From positions 1 to 10,945 of the forward strand of contig JAUWWX010000015.1 of NCBI GenBank assembly GCA_030616665.1: a stretch of DNA of 10,945 nucleotides. The letters are read 5' to 3'. The stretch comes from an archaeon. GTDB taxonomy: Archaea; Iainarchaeota; Iainarchaeia; Iainarchaeales; GCA-2688035. Below the pieces are notes generated by a model. It saw only the letters and a list, made by a program, of their open reading frames with translations. It ran no database searches and was not told the origin of the DNA. Of this stretch, positions 1 through 4,975 are shown piece by piece (the first letter of the stretch is position 1; each line of letters starts with the position of its first letter). The position numbers were made by a program, and so were the translations under genes.

Positions 1-315
1 CAGGACATGAAAAAAGAGGGGTTTGTAAAAAAACTGTTGTGGGTGATAAGAAAATGCTTTGTTATGGCGCCAATTCTCATAAAAAGCATTCTGAAGAAAG
101 CCGAAGTCGAGTTGTACAACCTGGAAAAAGACCCAAAAGAGTTGAACAACCTGGCTGGCAAAGAAAAAGCCGTGGTCAAACAACTTGGGCTGCTGCTTGA
201 CAGCTGGGAAAAAGAGAACGCCAAGAGGGCAGGCGAACAGCGCAAGCTTGACGAGGAAATTGAAATAGACAAGGAAACAGAGGAAGAGCTGAGAAGGCTC
301 GGCTATGTGAAGTGA
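1..315 (+). CDS. Sulfatase-family protein, C-terminal fragment (cut by left edge)
   Basis: The reading frame is open to the first base (CAG GAC precede the first ATG at 7), so this is the 3' end of a longer gene and the ATG is not a credible start. The tail carries the motif that closes most sulfatase-fold enzymes: LYNLEKDPKELNNLAG (about residues 37-52 of the visible part), followed by a charged helix and a terminal LRRLGYVK, like the usual ending 'LRxLGYV'. The segment before the motif is rich in basic and hydrophobic residues (KKLLWVIRK, then MAPILIKSILKK). The catalytic N-terminal part is outside the window, so nucleophile and substrate class cannot be judged. The gene converges on another sulfatase-fold gene ending at 376, whose tail has the similar motif LFNLAEDPKEKNNL, suggesting the two are paralogues. 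Family assignment is fairly safe; function is open. Confidence 0.75.
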   Translation, partial: QDMKKEGFVKKLLWVIRKCFVMAPILIKSILKKAEVELYNLEKDPKELNNLAGKEKAVVKQLGLLLDSWEKENAKRAGEQRKLDEEIEIDKETEEELRRLGYVK

Positions 316-322
316 AAAAAAA
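315..322 (-). terminator. Possible T-run terminator for the minus-strand sulfatase-like gene
   Basis: Eight consecutive A on the plus strand read as T8 on the minus strand, about 55 bases past the stop of the minus-strand gene. Archaeal polymerases can terminate at such U-tracts without a hairpin. The run overlaps the stop codon of the convergent gene, so it may serve only the minus-strand transcript. It is inferred from composition only. Confidence 0.35.
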
Positions 323-375
323 GTTGTTGAGGTTTATGGAAAAGCAGGTGAAAACATGTTGCAGGCAATTTACTG

Positions 376-1578
376 CTAAATCAGTTCCTTCAGCCCAGGC
401 CTGTAGTTGAGCATCAGCTTAAGCAGCTCTTTCTTTTTTTCTGGGAATTTTGATTCCAGATTGTTTTTTTCCTTGGGGTCTTCTGCAAGGTTGAAGAGGT
501 CAAATTTTTTGGGCTTTGCATAGAAGACGAGTTTCCAGCCATTGAACCTGATTGCGTGGACAGTTGGCTTTGAGGGTGAAGGCCATGGCCCGCCAAGTGG
601 GGCAGTTTCGCTGAAAGCAGGCTTTTCCTCTTCTTCTTTACCGTCGATTATCGGCATGAGGCTTTTTCCCTGCATTGGCTTGAAGGAAGTGTCTGGCTTT
701 ATTGCAAGAAGGTCAAGCAGGGTTGGCATTACGTCAATGCACCTTATCTGCTTTTCAAGTTTCTCTGCTGGAAACAGCTCCTTGTTTATGAAGGACACAA
801 AAGCCTTGATGGTGTAGTCATAGCAGTAACTGCCGTACAATTTTTCGCCAACCCTTTCCGCATTGCTGGCCCCGTGGTCTGAGAAGACAACAACTATGCT
901 ATTGTCAAGCAAGTTATTAGCCTTTATTTCACCAAACACTGCCTTGAGGTAGTCGGCTGCCTTTGAAAAATAGCTGTTGTAAAGCTTGGCGAATTTTTTC
1001 CTGTTGTCAAAGTATTCTGGGCTGAAGTCATCAAACTTTTTTGCCACGTTTCTCACCCATTCAGTGTGAATGCTTGCATAGTGAAGGAACAGGTAGAATT
1101 TCTTTCCCTTGCTGGAAAGCCCTGATATTTCCTTAACCAAGGCAAGATGCCTTTTGAGCAGGTCATCCTTTTGCTCGTCGTAAACCCTGTAGTCGTCAAA
1201 GCCCTTTTCAGGGAAATCAAACCTGCTCAAAAGGTCGGCCACTGTGTAATAGCCTGCCTCATGCAAGTATAGCTGCAAAGTCTTGCACTCTGCTGCCTTA
1301 AATTTCTTCACGCCGTAATAGCTGTCCATCCCGTTTTCCGTTCCGTACATGCCTGTGACAAAAGCGTGGGTCGTGGCAAAGGTGTATGGTGCATAAGTAA
1401 TCATGTTTGGGAAAAGCGTCCCTTGGTTTACCACACTGTCAAGGCTTTCAAACCGACCAAGCCTGTCGCTCCTTGCGCCGTCAATCAGGATTATTATTAC
1501 GTTGAGGTCTTTGCCCTTGCCGGAAGCCTTGCCAGGCTCTTGCTTCATTCCGGAAAGTGCGCCCTTCAAAAAATTCAA
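376..1578 (-). CDS. Alkaline-phosphatase-superfamily (sulfatase-fold) enzyme without a formylglycine motif
   Basis: A 400-residue protein of the sulfatase/phosphodiesterase fold. Visible landmarks are: N-terminal strand and metal site NVIIILIDGARSDRLG (D33, G34); the nucleophile loop APYTFATTHAFVTG (63-76), which aligns without gaps to the APWTLPSHASLFTG pattern of relatives and puts T66 at the nucleophile position; LFLHYASIH (163-171), matching the 'FLHYxxPH' histidine motif; the second metal site VFSDHG (D234, H235); IDVMPTLLDLL (281-291); and the family tail LFNLAEDPKEKNNL (361-374). CxPxR is absent, so formylglycine activation is not expected and a phosphoryl-transfer role (phosphodiesterase, phosphotransferase or phosphomutase-like) is as likely as sulfate hydrolysis. 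No signal peptide or membrane segment is visible, so it is probably cytoplasmic. The start is TTG at 1578-1576, supported by AGGTG seven bases upstream; Met11 (ATG, 1548-1546) is the alternative. It is divergent from the nucleotidyltransferase gene and convergent with another sulfatase-like gene. Confidence 0.88.
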   Translation of the reverse strand: MNFLKGALSGMKQEPGKASGKGKDLNVIIILIDGARSDRLGRFESLDSVVNQGTLFPNMITYAPYTFATTHAFVTGMYGTENGMDSYYGVKKFKAAECKTLQLYLHEAGYYTVADLLSRFDFPEKGFDDYRVYDEQKDDLLKRHLALVKEISGLSSKGKKFYLFLHYASIHTEWVRNVAKKFDDFSPEYFDNRKKFAKLYNSYFSKAADYLKAVFGEIKANNLLDNSIVVVFSDHGASNAERVGEKLYGSYCYDYTIKAFVSFINKELFPAEKLEKQIRCIDVMPTLLDLLAIKPDTSFKPMQGKSLMPIIDGKEEEEKPAFSETAPLGGPWPSPSKPTVHAIRFNGWKLVFYAKPKKFDLFNLAEDPKEKNNLESKFPEKKKELLKLMLNYRPGLKELI

Positions 1579-1585
1579 CCAAAAG

Positions 1586-1590
1586 CACCT
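1586..1590 (-). promoter_or_regulatory. Shine-Dalgarno site AGGTG deciding a TTG start
   Basis: On the minus strand AGGTG stands seven bases before the TTG at 1578. It matches the archaeal 16S tail complement (GAGGTGAT) and is the reason to prefer TTG over the internal ATG at 1548. No comparable site was picked out before that ATG. Confidence 0.6.
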
Positions 1591-1640
1591 GTGTAAAATT
1601 AAAACAACGGCAGATTATTAAGCAAATGAATTAGTAAAAG

Positions 1641-1649
1641 AATAAAAAG
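1641..1649 (-). promoter_or_regulatory. Candidate TATA-like box for the minus-strand sulfatase-like gene
   Basis: Minus-strand CTTTTTATT lies about 65 bases upstream of the TTG start. A start of transcription roughly 25 bases downstream would leave a leader of about 40 bases containing the AGGTG site. The whole region is AT-rich, so this is a weak call; the palindrome at 1703-1717 is another possible box. Confidence 0.3.
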
Positions 1650-1702
1650 ATTATCAGGTAAGCAGCCGGTTTTTGTTACAACCGTCAATTGGTTTGGCTT
1701 TA

Positions 1703-1717
1703 ACCTTTTAAAAAGGT
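1703..1717. promoter_or_regulatory. Perfect 7+1+7 palindrome in the divergent intergenic region (operator candidate)
   Basis: ACCTTTT, one A, then AAAAGGT: both arms are perfect reverse complements. It lies between the divergent sulfatase-like and nucleotidyltransferase genes, 77 bases before the ATG of the latter. A ten-base palindrome GATATATATC (1720-1729) follows immediately. Because the downstream gene encodes a ribbon-helix-helix domain, a fold that binds short inverted repeats as a dimer, this is a plausible autoregulatory operator; binding is inferred. It could instead be a BRE/TATA element. Confidence 0.4.
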
Positions 1718-1738
1718 AGGATATATATCAGTACAAAA

Positions 1739-1760
1739 TAAAATATATAAAAATATTTTA
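1739..1760 (+). promoter_or_regulatory. TATA-box region with inverted repeat upstream of the nucleotidyltransferase
   Basis: TAAAATAT (1739-1746) and ATATTTTA (1753-1760) form perfect eight-base arms around a six-base spacer. The inner AATATATAAAAATA is the best TATA-like element for the downstream gene. Transcription would then begin near 1770-1775, giving a leader of about 20 bases carrying the AGGTGG site. Both a TATA box and a repressor site overlapping it are possible. It is an inference from sequence pattern. Confidence 0.45.
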
Positions 1761-1782
1761 AAAAAAAAGGAAATTATATTTT

Positions 1783-1788
1783 AGGTGG
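1783..1788 (+). promoter_or_regulatory. Shine-Dalgarno site AGGTGG
   Basis: AGGTGG sits five bases before the ATG at 1794. A GTG at 1785 inside this site would give a start three residues longer, but the ribosome-binding role of these bases argues for the ATG. Confidence 0.65.
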
Positions 1789-1793
1789 TTGGC

Positions 1794-2684
1794 ATGGGAA
1801 TTCAAAGAAACATTGAAATCAATCATGAGGCCTGGAAAAGACTGAAGGCTGAGGCGACAAAAAGGAACAAGAATGTGAGGGATTTTGCCGGCGAGATTAT
1901 AGCCGATTATCTGGGGGGGCAGGAGCAGAAAAGCAGGAACCTCAAAGCCATAATAATCGCAGCTGGCATGAGCGCCAGATTGATGCAGCTTACAGACGAA
2001 AAGCCAAAGTGCATGCTGGAAATTGACGGAAAGACCATGTTGCAAAGGCAGATTGAAACCCTGCAAAAATGCGGAGTACAGGACATTGTTGTTGTCAGGG
2101 GCTATAAGAAGGAGAAAATAAATTACACCGGCATTAAGTACGTTTACAACGTGAATTACAGGAGAAACAATATCTTTGAATCCCTGATGACAGCCGAAGC
2201 AGAAATGGATGGAGAATTCATAGCGGTCTATTCCGATATCCTGTACGAGAATTGCGTTGTTGAGGCCCTTTTGAAAAGCAGTGCTGACATTTCCGTGGTT
2301 GTCGACAGTGAGTGGAAAAAGGCATACGAAGGAAGGAGCCAGCACCCGCTGGAAGAGGCGGAAAAGGTGATAATCAAAGACGGAAAGGTTGTCAAGATAG
2401 CAAAGGCTATTCCAGCTGTTGATGCCCAGGGGGAATTTATCGGAATGATGAAATTTTCCAAAAAAGGAGCTGAAACACTTAAGCAGAATTACAGGAGGCT
2501 CAAAAAAGAGCACGCAGCTGAGAAGCCATTCCATACCGCGCCCTCGCTTGAGAAGGCGTACATGACGGATATGTTTCAAGAACTGGTTGACAAAGGCTAC
2601 AAGGTAGCCCCTGTAATGATAAAAGGAAACTGGACCGAGTTTGATACCATAGAGGATTTCAAAAAAGCCGGCGGAAAAGTGTAA
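1794..2684 (+). CDS. Ribbon-helix-helix domain fused to phosphocholine/phosphonate-type cytidylyltransferase
   Basis: A 296-residue two-part protein. Residues 3-40 (strand IQRNIEI, then helices NHEAWKRLKAEATKRN and NVRDFAGEIIADYL) have the pattern of a ribbon-helix-helix DNA-binding domain. From about residue 50 a complete nucleotidyltransferase follows: KAIIIAAGMSARLMQLTDEK (51-70) is the NTP-binding loop, with S replacing the usual second glycine; KPKCMLEIDGKTML (70-83); VVVRGY; NNIFESLMTA (125-134); the metal aspartate in VYSDILY (D148); EFIGMMKFS (214-222); and the second acidic motif WTEFDTIEDF (280-289). The set NNIFESL, YSDI, EGRSQHPLEEAE and GEFIG is characteristic of the LicC-like/phosphonate-associated cytidylyltransferases, which make a CDP- or CMP-linked head group from a small phospho-compound. 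Substrate is not provable here. Start: ATG after AGGTGG; GTG 1785 is the alternative. The gene is 28 bases from an organophosphate antiporter and likely co-transcribed. Confidence 0.85.
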   Translation: MGIQRNIEINHEAWKRLKAEATKRNKNVRDFAGEIIADYLGGQEQKSRNLKAIIIAAGMSARLMQLTDEKPKCMLEIDGKTMLQRQIETLQKCGVQDIVVVRGYKKEKINYTGIKYVYNVNYRRNNIFESLMTAEAEMDGEFIAVYSDILYENCVVEALLKSSADISVVVDSEWKKAYEGRSQHPLEEAEKVIIKDGKVVKIAKAIPAVDAQGEFIGMMKFSKKGAETLKQNYRRLKKEHAAEKPFHTAPSLEKAYMTDMFQELVDKGYKVAPVMIKGNWTEFDTIEDFKKAGGKV

Positions 2685-2712
2685 CAGCAGGAGACGTTCC
2701 AAAGGGGATGAC

Positions 2713-3996
2713 TTGGCTCTTTCTTTGCAAACACAGGCAAGCTTCAAGTACTGGAGAAAGCGGGTTTTCATCACAGCCTGGATTACGTATGCCGCATTCT
2801 ACTTGACAAGGGTAAACATGTCGATTGCCATGCCAGGTATAATGGCAGAGTTTGGATACACAAAAACCATGATGGGGGGAATTCTCTCAGCCCTGTTCAT
2901 AATGTACGCCGTTGGCCAGTTTGTGAACGGCCAGCTCGGTGACAAGTACGGTGCAAGAAAGCTTGTGACAATTGGGCTGCTTGCATCGGCCGTGCTGAGC
3001 GCAGTATTTGGCTTCACTTCAATGCTGCTTGCGATGGCCATTCTATGGGGAGCGAACGGCTTCTTCCAGGCAATGGGCTTTAGCCCATCAGTGAAAACCA
3101 TTGCAAATTGGTTCCCAATAAAAAAGAGGAGCAAAATGAGCGGGTTGTTTGGGACAAGCTACCAGATAGGCAACGCTGTTTCTTGGGCACTTGCAGGCCT
3201 TGTCGTCGGCCTGCTTGGCTGGAGATGGGCCTTCTGGATTCCAGCCGGCATAACTGCGGTATTGGCAGTGCATTTCTACTGGAGAATAAGGAACGCGCCG
3301 GAAGAAGTTGGCCTGCCAACTGTTGAAGAGGAAGAGAACGGCATTGAAAGAAAGGAAGCAAAAAAGGACGAGCACCTGGGCTTCAAGCACACTATTAACC
3401 TTTGCCTTACAAGGCCGAGGATCTGGGTCGTTGCCTTTGGGCTGTTTTTCCTCAACATTATAAGGTATGGCTTTATGGCCTGGGCGCCGACATACTTCTT
3501 CGAGGTGCAGCAGGCAAGCATTTCAATGGCGGCATTCAAGGCAATAGCCCTGCCAGCAGCAGGCTGTTTGGGGGCTATTGCTTCAGGCTGGATAAGCGGA
3601 AAGGTCTTTCAGGACAGGAAGGCGCCGATTGCAGCAACATTCCTGTTTCTGCTGGCTTTCTTTGCATGGCTCTATCCCCTGGTTCCGGCAGGAAACTGGA
3701 TTACAAGCCTTGCTGTTTTGCTCTTCATTGGATTCTTTACTTACGGACCGCATGTAATGATGGTAGCTGGCCTGCCAATGGACTTGGGTACGAGGAAGGC
3801 AGCGGCATCTGCAACCGGCTTCATTGACGGAGTGGGCTATGTTGGCGCGGCATTTACAGGAATTGGCACAGGCTTTCTCATAGACATGTTTGGGTGGAAC
3901 GCAGCATTTTACTTTTGGGTCATCTCGGCCATAGTTGCAGGAATCCTGATGCTCCTCATATGGGGGTGCAAGCCAATAATGGGAAAATACCATTAA
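2713..3996 (+). CDS. Organophosphate:phosphate antiporter (OPA family, major facilitator superfamily)
   Basis: A 427-residue membrane protein with about 12 hydrophobic segments and a charged central loop (about 205-225, EEEENGIERKEAKKDE). It closely follows the GlpT/UhpT/UhpC pattern: YWRKRVF near residue 13; AAFYLTRVNMSIAMP (27-41), in which R33 matches the phosphate-binding Arg45 of E. coli GlpT; GQLGDKYGARK (73-83), the MFS loop; NWFPIKKRSKMSG; GWRWAFWIPA; IIRYGFMAWAPTYF (249-262), with R251 matching GlpT Arg269; IGFFTYGP; and KAAASATGFIDGVGYVG. Both substrate-phosphate arginines are kept, so it most likely exchanges inorganic phosphate for glycerol-3-phosphate, a sugar phosphate or a related phospho-compound across the cytoplasmic membrane. 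The lysine after GlpT Arg45 is V34 here, hinting at a different substrate. Start: TTG 2713 with AAGGGG just upstream; no in-frame ATG or GTG lies between the previous stop and it. The gene follows the cytidylyltransferase by 28 bases. Confidence 0.9.
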   Translation: MALSLQTQASFKYWRKRVFITAWITYAAFYLTRVNMSIAMPGIMAEFGYTKTMMGGILSALFIMYAVGQFVNGQLGDKYGARKLVTIGLLASAVLSAVFGFTSMLLAMAILWGANGFFQAMGFSPSVKTIANWFPIKKRSKMSGLFGTSYQIGNAVSWALAGLVVGLLGWRWAFWIPAGITAVLAVHFYWRIRNAPEEVGLPTVEEEENGIERKEAKKDEHLGFKHTINLCLTRPRIWVVAFGLFFLNIIRYGFMAWAPTYFFEVQQASISMAAFKAIALPAAGCLGAIASGWISGKVFQDRKAPIAATFLFLLAFFAWLYPLVPAGNWITSLAVLLFIGFFTYGPHVMMVAGLPMDLGTRKAAASATGFIDGVGYVGAAFTGIGTGFLIDMFGWNAAFYFWVISAIVAGILMLLIWGCKPIMGKYH

Positions 3997-4029
3997 TTTG
4001 ACTGCTGCACTTTGCTTGTCCTAGAAAGA

Positions 4030-4037
4030 TTTAAAAG
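4030..4037 (+). promoter_or_regulatory. TATA box placed for a leaderless transcript
   Basis: TTTAAAAG, preceded by a purine-rich stretch (GAAAGA) that could be the BRE, is centred about 26 bases before the ATG at 4060. That is the archaeal TATA-to-start distance, so transcription should begin at or next to the start codon. The box lies 33 bases past the stop of the transporter gene. Confidence 0.6.
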
Positions 4038-4059
4038 GCAGTTAAGATACCCTTTTTAT

Positions 4060-4797
4060 ATGAAGAAGGCCAGGAGAATTCCCAAAAGCAGCGGCAATGT
4101 GAAAAGAACTCCAAGAGACATCAGTTCAGCGGAAAGAAAAAGGATCCTTGCAAGGATTGAATTTTTTGGAAGGCAGGCCGCGCGGACAAAGGAAGATATA
4201 AGGGGAGTGCAGCAGCATTGCCTTGCGGTAAACAGGTTTGCAAGGGCATTGGCAAGGGAACTGATTAGAAAGGGCGTGCCAGTAGATTACAAGAAAGTTT
4301 CAAGGGCTTCGCTCTGGCATGATGTGCTGAGGCAGAGAACACTGGTTACTGTTGATTTCAGGACAGGCAAGGTTAGGCCAAGCAAGCTGCTTGGTTCGGA
4401 AGAGAGGACAGTGCATAGCTACATGGATGAATTTGATGAAAAAGCCGCCATAGAACTGCTTAAAAGGAGCAAAAACCCAAGGGAAAGGGAGGTTGCAAAA
4501 GTTCTTACTAGCAGGAAGTGGATGCGCTACAACAAGCCCAAGGCAAGGGAGCACATTACCCTGGAGCAGCTGATTGTTGATTTGGGTGATTCGGCCGTTG
4601 AGGGCAGAAAATTTGTTCCAATGGAAAAGAGGTTTGAAGCATTGGAGAGAAGGATGAAAGCATATACCAGGGCAGAGAGAAGAGCGTTCAAAAGGGCCTT
4701 CAACCAGATGAGACAAATGGCGAGGGAGAGAATAGAGCAAAAGTACGGCATTGACATTGGCGAGATAATTGAAAGGCTGCAGAAAACAAGGGGCTAA
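4060..4797 (+). CDS. HD-domain phosphohydrolase, uncharacterised
   Basis: A strongly basic 245-residue protein. The HD-domain metal ligands are visible in order: H53 (VQQHCLAVNRFARAL), H87-D88 (ASLWHDVLR) and the distal Asp in LIVDLGDSAVEGRKFVPMEKR. There D177 aligns with the YAD aspartate of related hydrolases and FVPMEKR with their IVSLEER. The extra N-terminal tail (about 1-45) is lysine/arginine-rich and the C-terminus (about 185-245) is a long charged helix, perhaps for nucleic-acid or membrane-surface contact. HD enzymes typically hydrolyse nucleotides or other phosphoesters; the substrate here is unknown. Start: ATG 4060 is preferred because the TATA box at 4030 predicts a leaderless mRNA. 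An upstream in-frame TTG at 4012 would add 16 residues but place the promoter inside the gene. It appears to be its own transcription unit between the transport and glycan operons, with no clear functional link to either. Confidence 0.8.
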   Translation: MKKARRIPKSSGNVKRTPRDISSAERKRILARIEFFGRQAARTKEDIRGVQQHCLAVNRFARALARELIRKGVPVDYKKVSRASLWHDVLRQRTLVTVDFRTGKVRPSKLLGSEERTVHSYMDEFDEKAAIELLKRSKNPREREVAKVLTSRKWMRYNKPKAREHITLEQLIVDLGDSAVEGRKFVPMEKRFEALERRMKAYTRAERRAFKRAFNQMRQMARERIEQKYGIDIGEIIERLQKTRG

Positions 4798-4875
4798 AGG
4801 CTATTTTTGTTTTGGGCAGAGAATGCTCCAGAAAACAGGAAACCAGAAGCTATTTTTTGTTTGAGCAATGCACCA
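4780..4875 (+). repeat. Imperfect tandem direct repeat spanning the HD gene end and the following intergenic region
   Basis: Two copies about 49 bases apart. Copy one runs from 4780 to about 4828 and copy two from 4829 to about 4875. Both begin CAGAAAACA, keep an 11-base middle in which I counted only transition differences, share GCTATTTTT and then a GTTT-rich stretch, and end with an ATGC...CCA block. Copy one covers the last codons and stop of the HD gene; copy two is entirely non-coding. It looks like an old local duplication. Confidence 0.55.
4803..4814 (+). terminator. Possible T-rich terminator after the HD gene
   Basis: ATTTTTGTTTTG begins six bases after the TAA stop, and a second T-rich tract (ATTTTTTGTTT) follows at 4852-4862 in the repeat's second copy. 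Archaeal termination can use such tracts alone. A new promoter at 4905 agrees with a transcript boundary here. Confidence 0.45.
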
Positions 4876-4904
4876 TAAACCGTTTAATAAATTGTCAAGA
4901 GAAG

Positions 4905-4922
4905 TAATATATATTATATAAA
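4905..4922 (+). promoter_or_regulatory. TATA-box promoter of the glycan operon
   Basis: A run of alternating A and T ending in TTATATAAAG is the strongest promoter-like element in the window. If TTATATAA (4914-4921) is the box, transcription would start near 4943-4945. That falls at an in-frame ATG (4943) and leaves a leader of roughly 33 bases for the favoured GTG at 4976. It follows T-rich terminator-like tracts and precedes six closely packed genes. Confidence 0.55.
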
Positions 4923-4975
4923 GGGTTTTGCCCAGAAAAAAAATGCTCTTTTTTGGTGTAGTGCAAGTGGTTGGC

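Noticed and set aside
7..315. A complete small gene starting at ATG 7
   Set aside because: The frame is open to base 1 and the product is the typical C-terminus of a much larger sulfatase-fold protein.
316..375. Small gene or hairpin terminator between the convergent sulfatase-like genes
   Set aside because: Only 60 bases, with no start codon plus ribosome site leading to a meaningful frame and no clear stem; only an A/T run is notable.
1366..1410. Formylglycine sulfatase signature CxPxR in the minus-strand gene
   Set aside because: The loop reads YTFATTH; there is no Cys or Ser-x-Pro-x-Arg at the site, so a classic type I sulfatase call is not supported.
1579..1793. Possible small RNA or tRNA gene in the largest intergenic gap
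   Set aside because: No cloverleaf, conserved box or stable GC-containing stem was seen; the AT-rich palindromes fit promoter or operator sites better.
1758..2774. 338-codon open frame on the minus strand
   Set aside because: It lies antisense to the complete nucleotidyltransferase, which has all family motifs; the minus-strand translation is Cys/His/Phe-rich and resembles no family.
3402..3827. 141-codon open frame on the plus strand inside the transporter gene
   Set aside because: It is a different frame of the OPA transporter, whose frame shows clear family motifs throughout.
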